Under the pieces are notes generated by a model. It saw only the letters and a program-made list of their open reading frames with translations, was not told the origin of the DNA and ran no database searches. From NCBI RefSeq assembly GCF_000157915.1, contig NZ_EQ973651.1, forward strand, positions 14,685 through 66,450: a stretch of DNA of 51,766 nucleotides, read 5' to 3'. The position numbers and the translations under genes were made by a program. Shown here in pieces: positions 18,815 through 29,732 of the stretch. Every line of letters starts with the position of its first letter. Within the stretch, counting starts at the first letter, position 1. The DNA comes from Phocaeicola coprophilus DSM 18228 = JCM 13818 (GTDB lineage: Bacteria; Bacteroidota; Bacteroidia; Bacteroidales; Bacteroidaceae).

Positions 18815-20068
18815 ATGAAGACTAAGTTGTATTTCTTGACACCCTTGTTGCTGTTTGCACTCAGTGCCTGCAACTCTGATGATCCGTCTTCTTCCGAAAC
18901 GGATGTTCCCGCAGCCAAAGAACGGCAGGATATTCCTCTTACGCGTTCAGAAACCCAGTTGGCTGACCATACACTGGACTTCTCGCTGGCTTTGCTCAGA
19001 CAGGCCAGTCTGCAGGAGGCAGGAAAAAATATGCTGGTGTCTCCTCTCGGCACGGCTGCCTTGCTCAACCTGATGGCTAACGGAGCTGAGAGTCATACGG
19101 CTGATGAACTGTATGCGGTTTTGAGTCCTTCCGGTGTCAGTGCCGGTGAATTGAATGATTTCTTTTCGAAACTCAATACCTGGCTTCCGGAACTGGATAA
19201 CACAACCTCACTGGCACAGGCTTATTCTCTGTGGATGGACGATCAGTTCACCGTTCATTCCGGTTATACGGATGTGGCTCAGTCGGTATTGGGAGCAGAT
19301 GTCAGACAACTGGATTTTCAGAATACCCAAAGTCAGCAGCAGCTTTACGACTGGTGCAGCGAAAAGACAGAAGGATGTATTCGGGAAATTGATTGTCCGT
19401 TGGCGGATGCGCAGCTGGTGATGCTTCATACACTTTATTTCAAAGGAGCATGGACTGATAAATTTGATCCTGCACAGACTCGGACAGAGACTTTCCGGGG
19501 GAATCTCAGGGAAGTTGCCGTGCCGATGATGCATGACAGACAGAGAGCCGGTTATGCCGCAACTGAATCATTTACGGCTGTCAGTCTTCCTTATGGTAAC
19601 GAAGCATATTCCATGTTGCTGGTTCTTCCGGCTGCCGGGACAGATATGGCGCAGGCCGGCCGGGCATTGGCCGACGGAGCCTGGAAAGAACTGACGTCCC
19701 GGCTTTATGGGGCTCAGGTGGATCTGAAACTGCCGAAGTTTGAACTGGCTTATGATACCTCACTTATTGAAATGCTTCAGGAAATGGGGATTCACGATGC
19801 ATTCAGTGGAGAGGCTGATTTCAGTGGACTGACCCCCGATCCGTTGTATTTCAATGTTTTCAAGCAGCAGTCTGTTCTCAGGGTAGACGAACGGGGAACA
19901 GAAGCTGCTTCCGTCACCTGGGCAGGGCTTGACACTTCTTTGCCTGAAGGAGGTGAGGAACCTGTGGCAGCTGTCACTTTTGACCGGCCGTTCTATTTCT
20001 TCATCCAGGAAAAGAGTACCGGACTGATGCTTTTCATGGGTAAAGTGGAAGAATTGAATCCGGAATAA
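18815..20068 (+). CDS. Serpin-family protease inhibitor, lipoprotein
   Basis: Serine protease inhibitor of 417 aa with lipobox LSAC (C19), so it is likely anchored in the outer membrane. The serpin fold is visible throughout (NMLVSPLGTAALLNLMANGA; LHTLYFKGAWTDKFDP; TFDRPFYFFIQEKSTGLMLFMGKV at the C-terminus). The hinge of the reactive loop reads ERGTEAASVT (359-368), small residues as in inhibitory serpins, so it probably inhibits rather than being a non-inhibitory relative. The scissile P1 residue cannot be fixed; the loop runs to about 390. The start is chosen from the promoter at 18761-18791 and the signal peptide. A role in shielding the cell from host or competitor proteases is inferred. 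Confidence 0.92.
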   Translation: MKTKLYFLTPLLLFALSACNSDDPSSSETDVPAAKERQDIPLTRSETQLADHTLDFSLALLRQASLQEAGKNMLVSPLGTAALLNLMANGAESHTADELYAVLSPSGVSAGELNDFFSKLNTWLPELDNTTSLAQAYSLWMDDQFTVHSGYTDVAQSVLGADVRQLDFQNTQSQQQLYDWCSEKTEGCIREIDCPLADAQLVMLHTLYFKGAWTDKFDPAQTRTETFRGNLREVAVPMMHDRQRAGYAATESFTAVSLPYGNEAYSMLLVLPAAGTDMAQAGRALADGAWKELTSRLYGAQVDLKLPKFELAYDTSLIEMLQEMGIHDAFSGEADFSGLTPDPLYFNVFKQQSVLRVDERGTEAASVTWAGLDTSLPEGGEEPVAAVTFDRPFYFFIQEKSTGLMLFMGKVEELNPE

Positions 20069-20171
20069 ACTCATTTCTATACTGATTTCACCGGCTTGAT
20101 GTAAATCATGAAAACTGAATAAAAATAATATTTTCTGTTTGTACGGAATGTATAATATGTTGGAAAACATA

Positions 20172-20179
20172 TAAATTTG
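20172..20179 (+). promoter_or_regulatory. -7 promoter element of the 83-aa gene
   Basis: Perfect TAAATTTG 26 bp before the ATG at 20206. No TTTG lies at the usual 19-20 bp upstream; the nearest is at 20138-20141, 30 bp away. It shows that the small gene probably has its own transcript. Confidence 0.55.
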
Positions 20180-20205
20180 CCCCGCTAAACCAAACTAAAC
20201 TAAAG

Positions 20206-20457
20206 ATGTTGGAATACAAAACCGTAAAGTATCATATCCCTCAGCAGGGAATATACTTGTATGCTCGTACAAACGAAGGAAAGACGGAAATGATCGTTTT
20301 GAACAGTACTGACCAGGAACAGACATTGCCAAGCGAACATTACAATGCCTTGACAAATGGACGGAAAACCGGTACGGAAATTGCCAGCGGCAAGCAAGTG
20401 GATTTCACACGTAATTTGGTTTTACCGGCTCGCCAGTCACTGGTCATCGAATTTTAA
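20206..20457 (+). CDS. Small protein resembling the C-terminal beta domain of GH13 amylases
   Basis: An 83-aa protein without a signal peptide. The pattern GIYLYARTNEGKTEMIVLNSTDQEQTL... TGTEIASGKQVDF... LPARQSLVIEF closely follows the all-beta C-terminal domain that closes SusA/neopullulanase-type GH13 enzymes of Bacteroides. No catalytic barrel is encoded upstream in any frame. It has its own -7 element, start and terminator, so it may be a real stand-alone domain protein; otherwise it is the remnant of a lost amylase gene. The function is unknown. The family assignment comes from pattern recognition only. Confidence 0.6.
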   Translation: MLEYKTVKYHIPQQGIYLYARTNEGKTEMIVLNSTDQEQTLPSEHYNALTNGRKTGTEIASGKQVDFTRNLVLPARQSLVIEF

Positions 20458-20500
20458 GAGTCTCCCTCCAAAAGGAGACTGAGTGGACAGAATATTTGGA

Positions 20501-20546
20501 AAAGGCTGTTCCCGACTGCCGCAGGGCAGGGGAACAGCCTTTCTGT
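20501..20546. terminator. Bidirectional terminator between convergent genes
   Basis: Perfect 13-bp stem AAAGGCTGTTCCC/GGGAACAGCCTTT (20501-20513 with 20530-20542), with a short T-rich stretch on either side. It lies between the rightward 83-aa gene and the leftward Rpn-like gene and can serve both. Confidence 0.85.
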
Positions 20547-20555
20547 TTGTTACAC

Positions 20556-21482
20556 TTACTGGTGGTCAGTAGTTAATTGATTGATTTCTGCTTCTGTCAG
20601 TCCGGTAGCCTTTGCTATTTGTTCCGGAGACAATCCCAGTGATTTCAGGTTCCGTGCAATAGCGGCCTTTTCTTCAGCACGCCCTTCTGCCAGACCTTCA
20701 GCTCTGCCTTCAGCGCGACCTTCTGCACGCCCCTCTGCTCTGCCTTCAGCACGCCCTTCAGCACGTTCCGTCATGATGTTGTCACGCAGAATCACGATAT
20801 TGTCCAGATGCTTATAGTATGCTTTCAGTTCTTCCCGGCTCATACGGTCCAGTTTCAACTGCTCTTTCACCGTATCCAGTCCCGGAGCTGTGGCATGTTC
20901 CGGAACATTGCCTGTGTTCAGATAGTAAATCCATTCTTCCAGCGGTGTCCTGGCTACCCGGTTAAAGTCATTTACTTTCAGAATGTAATATTCCGGATAG
21001 AGCTGACTGACCTTGTCCACCTTGAATGTCTGTTTCTGGAATGGACTGAGTTCCAGTATGTCTCCTTCGTGAATGCCTATGAATTCTGTCTTCCCGTGAT
21101 ATACGAAATCTTTGCCGTGTCCCAGGGAGAAATATACAATATTCACGCTGTATACTTTACGCACCTTCTCATATCCTTCACCCCGGTTGATGTATTCCGT
21201 TACCAGTTTGGACGCACCGAACAGCATGCGTTGGAAGTACGCATACTCGTTGTTGTTTTGAACCTCGATGAGTACCAGCTCTCCTTGTGAATTTTCGGCC
21301 AGCATGTCCACGCGGTTATATTTGTCGAATTCATCCTCCTGATTGCTTTCGCTTTCCAACAATTTGTGGATGGTTACTTTTTCCTCCAGCAGGGTGGTAA
21401 GCAGTCCTTCCAATACCGCATAATTGGCCTTGTTGCGCAACAGGCGCTTCATGGCCCAGTCAAAACGAATATAATTTTCCAT
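20556..21482 (-). CDS. Rpn-family PD-(D/E)XK nuclease/putative transposase-like protein
   Basis: 308 aa. The N-terminal two thirds match Rpn/PDDEXK-family 'transposase' proteins: start MENYIRFDWAMKRLLRNKANY, then the nuclease core with D in KYNRVDMLAEN and ExQ in LVLIEVQNN, the Q-variant of the PD-(D/E)XK motif. Rpn proteins of Escherichia coli are DNA endonucleases that promote RecA-independent recombination. The C-terminal part has seven tandem AEGR-type tetrapeptides encoded by 12-bp repeats (about 20676-20770), then a short helical segment LSPEQIAKATGLTEAEI. A near-consensus -7 element TTCCTTTG lies at 21520-21513. These genes are common in Bacteroides and are not insertion sequences with terminal repeats; none is seen here. 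Confidence 0.85.
   Translation of the reverse strand: MENYIRFDWAMKRLLRNKANYAVLEGLLTTLLEEKVTIHKLLESESNQEDEFDKYNRVDMLAENSQGELVLIEVQNNNEYAYFQRMLFGASKLVTEYINRGEGYEKVRKVYSVNIVYFSLGHGKDFVYHGKTEFIGIHEGDILELSPFQKQTFKVDKVSQLYPEYYILKVNDFNRVARTPLEEWIYYLNTGNVPEHATAPGLDTVKEQLKLDRMSREELKAYYKHLDNIVILRDNIMTERAEGRAEGRAEGRAEGRAEGRAEGLAEGRAEEKAAIARNLKSLGLSPEQIAKATGLTEAEINQLTTDHQ
20676..20770 (-). repeat. In-frame 12-bp tandem repeat coding AEGR units
   Basis: About eight slightly diverged 12-bp units coding AEGR, AEGL or AEGR-like tetrapeptides within the Rpn-like gene. Loss or gain of units keeps the frame, so length can vary without inactivating the protein. Confidence 0.8.
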
Positions 21483-21569
21483 AAGGCAATGCGTTGTTAA
21501 TTGTTGTTCTTACAAAGGAAATGAATAATTTGGTTTTTACCAAGAAAATGAATGTTTTAGTTTTTCTTG

Positions 21570-22403
21570 TTATTTCGATGCGGCAGGATCACGGTAGCCT
21601 TTAAAGTATTTGCGGAAGAAAATCCACTGATAATCGATCGAATTGTTCCAGTAGTTTATGTTATGGGCACCCGGACGTATGATAAAATCGTGACGGATAC
21701 CTCGCCTGAGGAGTTCCTGATGGAATTTCCGGTTGACTTCCAGAAAGAAATCTTCCGTTCCGCAGTCGATGATCAGGGAGAGATCTCCATCCTGGATGCG
21801 GTCCAGCTGGGTCATGACCGTGTGGGCATCCCAGCGGCTCTGGTTTTCTACTTCCTTACCCAGGTGGTTGCTCATTCCCCAGCTTTTTGGGAACGGACGG
21901 ATATCTACACCGCCGCTGGTACTTCCGGCTGCTCCGAACAGATCCTTGTGACGGAAGGACAGCCACATACTTCCGTGTCCGCCCATGCTGAGTCCGGTGA
22001 TGGCCCGTCCCTTGCGGTCTTTGATGGTGGGATAGCGGGAGTCGATCCAGGCGGTCAGTTCCCGGGCTACAAAGGTTTCAAACTGGCTTTCCGGACGTAG
22101 CGGACTGTCCCAGTACCAGCTTGCTTCTCCGTCGGGACATACTACGATAATACCGTCGCGGTCGGCCATCTGGGGAAGTTCCGGTTTGATGGTCGGCCAT
22201 GTGAATGCATTGCCTCCGTGTCCGTGCAGTAGATAGAGGGTAGGGCAGGAGTTTCCGGCCAGTGCCTGTTCGGGCACGATGACCACTACCGGAATGTTCC
22301 GTTTCATTTTGGGACTCGCAACGGAGAGGGTGTCCACCCGTGCAGCCTGGGCACAAAGGGCCGTCAGCAAGAGGACGGCAAGGCATAATCCGAGTTTTTT
22401 CAT
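21570..22403 (-). CDS. Secreted alpha/beta-hydrolase esterase (CE1/esterase D-like)
   Basis: 277 aa with a Sec signal peptide (about 1-20, ALCAQA). Alpha/beta hydrolase fold: oxyanion region LLHGHGG (58-64), nucleophile elbow GLSMGG (S139), likely acid D213 or D218 (IIDCGTED), and H247 in RPGAHNINYW. The type matches the esterase D/CE1 group that removes acyl or feruloyl esters from polysaccharides, or small acyl esters in general. A perfect minus-strand -7 element TACCTTTG lies at 22461-22454, giving a leader of about 45 nt. It is followed 87 bp downstream by the Rpn-like gene, with no clear functional link. Confidence 0.88.
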   Translation of the reverse strand: MKKLGLCLAVLLLTALCAQAARVDTLSVASPKMKRNIPVVVIVPEQALAGNSCPTLYLLHGHGGNAFTWPTIKPELPQMADRDGIIVVCPDGEASWYWDSPLRPESQFETFVARELTAWIDSRYPTIKDRKGRAITGLSMGGHGSMWLSFRHKDLFGAAGSTSGGVDIRPFPKSWGMSNHLGKEVENQSRWDAHTVMTQLDRIQDGDLSLIIDCGTEDFFLEVNRKFHQELLRRGIRHDFIIRPGAHNINYWNNSIDYQWIFFRKYFKGYRDPAASK

Positions 22404-22453
22404 CGTTGTTAAAAGGTTGGTTTATGAGTTAGAATTTTAGGCTTTGTTTTTTG

Positions 22454-22461
22454 CAAAGGTA
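22454..22461 (-). promoter_or_regulatory. -7 promoter element of the esterase gene
   Basis: Perfect TACCTTTG on the minus strand, 51 bp before the esterase ATG. No good -33 match at 19-20 bp. Confidence 0.55.
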
Positions 22462-22514
22462 AGACGTTTTTCACTTTTTCAGGTGCGGATAAGGGCATTT
22501 TGTGGTAAAAAACG

Positions 22515-22522
22515 TACCTTTG
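22515..22522 (+). promoter_or_regulatory. -7 promoter element directly before the MFS start codon
   Basis: Perfect TACCTTTG ending only 4 bases before the ATG at 22527. Transcription from it would begin at or near the start codon, giving a leaderless mRNA. A TTTG at 22499-22502 is only 12 bp upstream, shorter than the usual spacing. Confidence 0.5.
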
Positions 22523-22526
22523 GGGC

Positions 22527-23702
22527 ATGAGAATACGATTGGAAGAAAACAAAGGAATCCCCGCATCCCTGCTGTGGATGCTGGCGATCATTTCCGGGGT
22601 GGCAGTTGCCAACCTCTACTACAACCAGCCCCTGCTGAACCGCATGGGCGAAGATTTGCACGTATCCGAGTTTACGGCTAACCTCATTCCGATGGTTACG
22701 CAGATCGGTTACGCGCTGGGACTGCTGTTCATCATTCCGCTGGGTGACCTCTACAAGCGGAGGAACATCATTGTGATTAACTTTTCACTGCTGGCCTGCT
22801 CCATGCTGGCTGTGGCTGTGGCGCCCGATATCCGTTGCATACTGGCGGCTTCGCTGGTGACGGGTGTCTGTTCCGTCATGCCGCAGATCTTCATACCGAT
22901 GGTTTCGCAGTTCTCGCTGCCGCAGAACAAGGCCCGTAACGTCGGGATGCTGGTGAGCGGACTGCTGGCCGGTATTCTGGGATCTCGTGTGATCAGCGGA
23001 ATTGTCGGCGAATACTGGGGCTGGCGCACCATGTATTACATTGCTGCCCTGATGATGCTGGTCTGCATCTTTGTGGTGTTGCGCATCCTGCCTGACATGC
23101 CTTCCAATTTCCGGGGGACGTATCGCGGCCTGATGAAGTCTCTACTGGATCTGTTCCGCAGCCAGCCTACGATCCGCATGGTGTCGGCACGTTCCGGACT
23201 CTGTTTCGGCAGTTTCCTGGCGCTCTGGGCCTGTCTGGCCTTCAAACTGAGCGGACCTCCCTTTTATGCCGGCAACAACGTGATCGGTATGCTGGGACTC
23301 TGCGGAGTGGCCGGGGCACTGACTGCTTCCTTTGTGGGAGCCTCCGTCCGCCGGCTGGGAGTCCGTCCCCTGAATTTCATCGGCTGCGGACTGATGATTG
23401 CGGCATGGGCCGTGATGTATATCTTTCAGGACACGTATACCGGATTCATTGCCGGTATCATCCTCATTGACATCGGTATGCAGTGCGTACAGATCAGTAA
23501 CCAGACCTGTGCCCTGTCGATGGCTCCCCAGGCATCCAGCCGGGTGAACACCATCTTTATGACCACTTACTTTGTGGGCGGTGCTGCGGGTACTTTCCTG
23601 GCAGGTACATGCTGGCATGCCTTCGGCTGGGCCGGAGTGGCAGGAGCCGGAGTCTGTCTGACGGCCTGTTCCCTGCTCATCACGTGTCTGGCCAGACACT
23701 GA
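22527..23702 (+). CDS. MFS transporter
   Basis: 391-aa inner-membrane protein of the major facilitator superfamily with about 11-12 hydrophobic helices. Motif A appears as GDLYKRR (about 72-78) between helices 2 and 3, and the N-terminal helix has the pattern ISGVAVANLYYNQPLL seen in YnfM-like drug or sugar efflux members. The first ATG is kept because the next Met would cut into helix 1. The substrate cannot be told. The DUF3843-like gene follows after 49 bp in the same direction and may share its transcript. Confidence 0.9.
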   Translation: MRIRLEENKGIPASLLWMLAIISGVAVANLYYNQPLLNRMGEDLHVSEFTANLIPMVTQIGYALGLLFIIPLGDLYKRRNIIVINFSLLACSMLAVAVAPDIRCILAASLVTGVCSVMPQIFIPMVSQFSLPQNKARNVGMLVSGLLAGILGSRVISGIVGEYWGWRTMYYIAALMMLVCIFVVLRILPDMPSNFRGTYRGLMKSLLDLFRSQPTIRMVSARSGLCFGSFLALWACLAFKLSGPPFYAGNNVIGMLGLCGVAGALTASFVGASVRRLGVRPLNFIGCGLMIAAWAVMYIFQDTYTGFIAGIILIDIGMQCVQISNQTCALSMAPQASSRVNTIFMTTYFVGGAAGTFLAGTCWHAFGWAGVAGAGVCLTACSLLITCLARH

Positions 23703-23751
23703 TCCGGGACTGCCTTTATGATCCGTAACCTCAAATTCTTTAAAATATCGC

Positions 23752-24915
23752 ATGAAAAAATCAATCCTTTACCCCAAAGAATGGCTGGCCATCCATCCCT
23801 ATACGGCTGTCCGTCCTTCGGATGCGTATTATGTGACACTGGCCAATGAACTGCTGGCGGCCTGTACGCTGACGGAGCTGCCCGAACCTTTCCGGCGCAA
23901 GCTGTGTCTGTATGTGGCAGCCTATGTGGAAGATGTCGTTTCCGGACTCGGACTGTGGAGATGTTTCACGAAGGAACATACTGCGCTTTACGGGAAGCCG
24001 CTTCCGTTCCGGAAGGTGTCGGCCGACTGGCTCTCCGATGAGGTGAACGAGGAAGACGTGGCGTTCCTCATCTGGAACACCTGGCAGAAAGCCACTTTCA
24101 GCCACGGCTTTGTCAGTCCCCTGCATCCGGACATTATCCGTCAGGCAGCCGCTTTCCTTCCGCTGGTGGAGCGGGCCTACGAGGAAGCTCCCGAGAATGA
24201 GGCACTGGCCGGATTCTGGGATACCTTTGCCACGAAAGAAGAGGCTGAACGCAAGCTGACCTGGCTTTTCGGACATACTTATCTGACGGAGCCGTCGATG
24301 CAGCCTTATATCGCCCATGTTGCTCCGCACGACCGTTTCATCGTACCGACCGGACCGCTGGCGCTCTTTCTGCACGAATGGACAGACCGCCTGGCCGCCG
24401 ATCCTTCACGCTGGAAGGAAGTGGAAGGACTTTATACTTCCGAACCGGAAGTACCCGAACGGGTGAAGGAACAGAACCGCCGCAACTACGAACTCTTTAC
24501 GGCGCATACACAGGGGCGGGAAGTGGCTTATCTGCCGGACTATGAGGCTCTGCGCGGTTTTCTGACCGGAGTGCTCCAATGGCCTGATGACGACAATCAC
24601 ACCCTGCCTCAGTTCCGTGCCCACCGCAACTTTGTCCTGCTGGTGAATCGGGAGAAGGGTATTCTGCTGGCCAAGGACGTGGCTGCCTGCATTGCCGACC
24701 CGGACAATCCGTTGTATCGTCCGGAAGAAGCGCGCAGGAAGGCTTTCCGCCTGCTCACCGAGGAAATGCTGTGTCCGCCCGACCTGTTGCACCGCTGCAT
24801 TGCCAACGGCTGGTTGCCTGATGCTTCCCTGTCCGGCGAAGCGGACAGCTGGGTACAGGAGAATGCGGATTTCATTGCCCGCCACACCCTGCTGTACTAC
24901 TACCGGGGAGACTGA
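23752..24915 (+). CDS. Hypothetical protein, DUF3843-like
   Basis: 387 aa, no signal peptide or membrane helix, so cytoplasmic. The start KEWLAIHPYTAVRPSDAYYVTLANEL and the segment YVEDVVSGLGLWRCF recall the DUF3843 family of Bacteroidales, whose function is not known. It is rich in Trp and acidic residues and helical throughout. It lies 49 bp after the MFS gene and 86 bp before the beta-galactosidase gene. I do not recognise catalytic motifs and assign no function. Confidence 0.65.
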   Translation: MKKSILYPKEWLAIHPYTAVRPSDAYYVTLANELLAACTLTELPEPFRRKLCLYVAAYVEDVVSGLGLWRCFTKEHTALYGKPLPFRKVSADWLSDEVNEEDVAFLIWNTWQKATFSHGFVSPLHPDIIRQAAAFLPLVERAYEEAPENEALAGFWDTFATKEEAERKLTWLFGHTYLTEPSMQPYIAHVAPHDRFIVPTGPLALFLHEWTDRLAADPSRWKEVEGLYTSEPEVPERVKEQNRRNYELFTAHTQGREVAYLPDYEALRGFLTGVLQWPDDDNHTLPQFRAHRNFVLLVNREKGILLAKDVAACIADPDNPLYRPEEARRKAFRLLTEEMLCPPDLLHRCIANGWLPDASLSGEADSWVQENADFIARHTLLYYYRGD

Positions 24916-24960
24916 TCCGGAAATTATCCGTAACAGTGTCCGGATATCCCGGAAAAATCG

Positions 24961-24968
24961 TATCTTTA
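24961..24968 (+). promoter_or_regulatory. Possible -7 element of the beta-galactosidase gene
   Basis: TATCTTTA, one mismatch from TAnnTTTG, 33 bp before the ATG at 25002. No -33 match. Weak call. Confidence 0.35.
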
Positions 24969-24995
24969 CCCAGACTTTAATTTAAAAACCTATAA

Positions 24996-28595
<3,600 letters not shown>

Positions 28596-28615
28596 TCTTG
28601 ATGATTAAACCTGTA

Positions 28616-28654
28616 ACGAGGCTGACTTTATTTACGGAAGTCAGCCTCGTTTTT
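28616..28654 (+). terminator. Terminator after beta-galactosidase
   Basis: Perfect 13-bp stem ACGAGGCTGACTT/AAGTCAGCCTCGT (28616-28628 with 28638-28650), 9-nt loop, followed by TTTT. Confidence 0.92.
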
Positions 28655-28846
28655 ATATATGCCTGTTCTTTCTGTCTGTTTGTCTTGTTTGCTGTTGCTG
28701 ATTGTTTCCTGCCGTTGTTAATCTGTTGTCGAATAGAGATTTGTTATATTCAGGGATGCGGCTTGTATCAGAATAAGTAATGGAAATGCAATATGAATCA
28801 TGTAGCTTCTTTATGAAAAAGTAACTGGACTGTAATACCATAGTCC

Positions 28847-28854
28847 TACTTTTG
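28847..28854 (+). promoter_or_regulatory. -7 element of the GDPD-phosphoesterase-SusCD operon
   Basis: Perfect TACTTTTG, 74 bp before the ATG at 28929. The -33 position has only ACTG. It is the only good promoter before the four-gene operon. Confidence 0.55.
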
Positions 28855-28928
28855 CAGCGTTAAAAAATCAAATATTTAATCTTTTTTATATAAAGATTCT
28901 GTTTGAGTTATTCTAAAATAAAAGTTAC

Positions 28929-29702
28929 ATGAAAATTAAACAATCTATTTTAACAGGATTATGCCTGCTTTTTGTATGGACGGCACAGGCACAGACTCAA
29001 GTTATTGCTCACCGTGGCTTCTGGAAAACAGAAGGTTCTGCCCAGAACTCGATTACAGGCCTTCAGAAGGCCGCCGAAGCCGGAGTGTATGGTTCCGAAT
29101 TTGATGTGCAGCTGACTGCTGACGGGGTAGTGGTAGTCAATCATGATGATGTTGTCGAAGGACTGGTGATCGGAGAGACCAGGTATGAAAAACTGAAAGA
29201 TATCAAATTGAAAAACGGAGAACGTATTCCCTTGCTGGAAGAGTATCTGAAGACAGGTAAGCAGCTTCCTGAGATTCGTCTTGTACTGGAAATCAAACCT
29301 CATAAGACCCAATCTCAGGAAAATCAGATCGCCGCTGCCTGTGTCAGACTGGTAAAAAAATATGGAATGGAAAAGCAGGTGGAATATATTTCTTTCAGCA
29401 TGAATATATGTGAACAGCTTGTCAGCCTGGCTCCGGATGCGGAAGTGGCTTATCTGAATGGAGACTGTGCTCCGAAGGATATCAAGGCTAAAGGACTGAC
29501 AGGAATAGACTATAGTTATAAGGTGTTTTACAAGCATCCGGAATGGGTGAAAGAAGCCCAAAGTCTGGGATTGAAGGTAAATGTATGGACTGTGAACAAA
29601 ACAGCTGATTTGCAGAAGATGATTGCTATGGGTGTGGATTTGCTGACAACTGACCAGGTGCTGGAAGCCAAAGAGATGGTAAGCGGTCGGGAAGCCCGAT
29701 AA
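28929..29702 (+). CDS. Secreted glycerophosphodiester phosphodiesterase
   Basis: 257 aa with a signal peptide (about 1-21, TAQAQ), so periplasmic or surface-exposed. The GDPD TIM-barrel signature is complete: HRG (H28, R29), EFD (E57, D59) and H72 in NHDD, with the EIKP strand near 122. The enzyme splits glycerophosphodiesters into glycerol 3-phosphate and an alcohol; secreted forms can act on deacylated phospholipids or on glycerophosphate-bearing polymers. It is the first gene of an operon that continues with a second phosphoesterase and a SusCD pair, which links its product to that uptake system. Confidence 0.93.
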   Translation: MKIKQSILTGLCLLFVWTAQAQTQVIAHRGFWKTEGSAQNSITGLQKAAEAGVYGSEFDVQLTADGVVVVNHDDVVEGLVIGETRYEKLKDIKLKNGERIPLLEEYLKTGKQLPEIRLVLEIKPHKTQSQENQIAAACVRLVKKYGMEKQVEYISFSMNICEQLVSLAPDAEVAYLNGDCAPKDIKAKGLTGIDYSYKVFYKHPEWVKEAQSLGLKVNVWTVNKTADLQKMIAMGVDLLTTDQVLEAKEMVSGREAR

Positions 29703-29732
29703 CGGATGAGAGGTGAAATCAATAAAGATAAC

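Larger units (their letters stand above)
28596..28928. other. Intergenic region between beta-galactosidase and the second uptake operon
   Basis: 333 bp. It holds the beta-galactosidase terminator (28616-28654) and the -7 element (28847-28854) of the GDPD-SusCD operon. The rest is AT-rich and I see no gene. Confidence 0.6.

Noticed and set aside
20556..21482. Insertion sequence transposase
   Set aside because: The protein is of the Rpn/PDDEXK type, often mislabelled transposase; no terminal inverted repeats or target duplication were seen.
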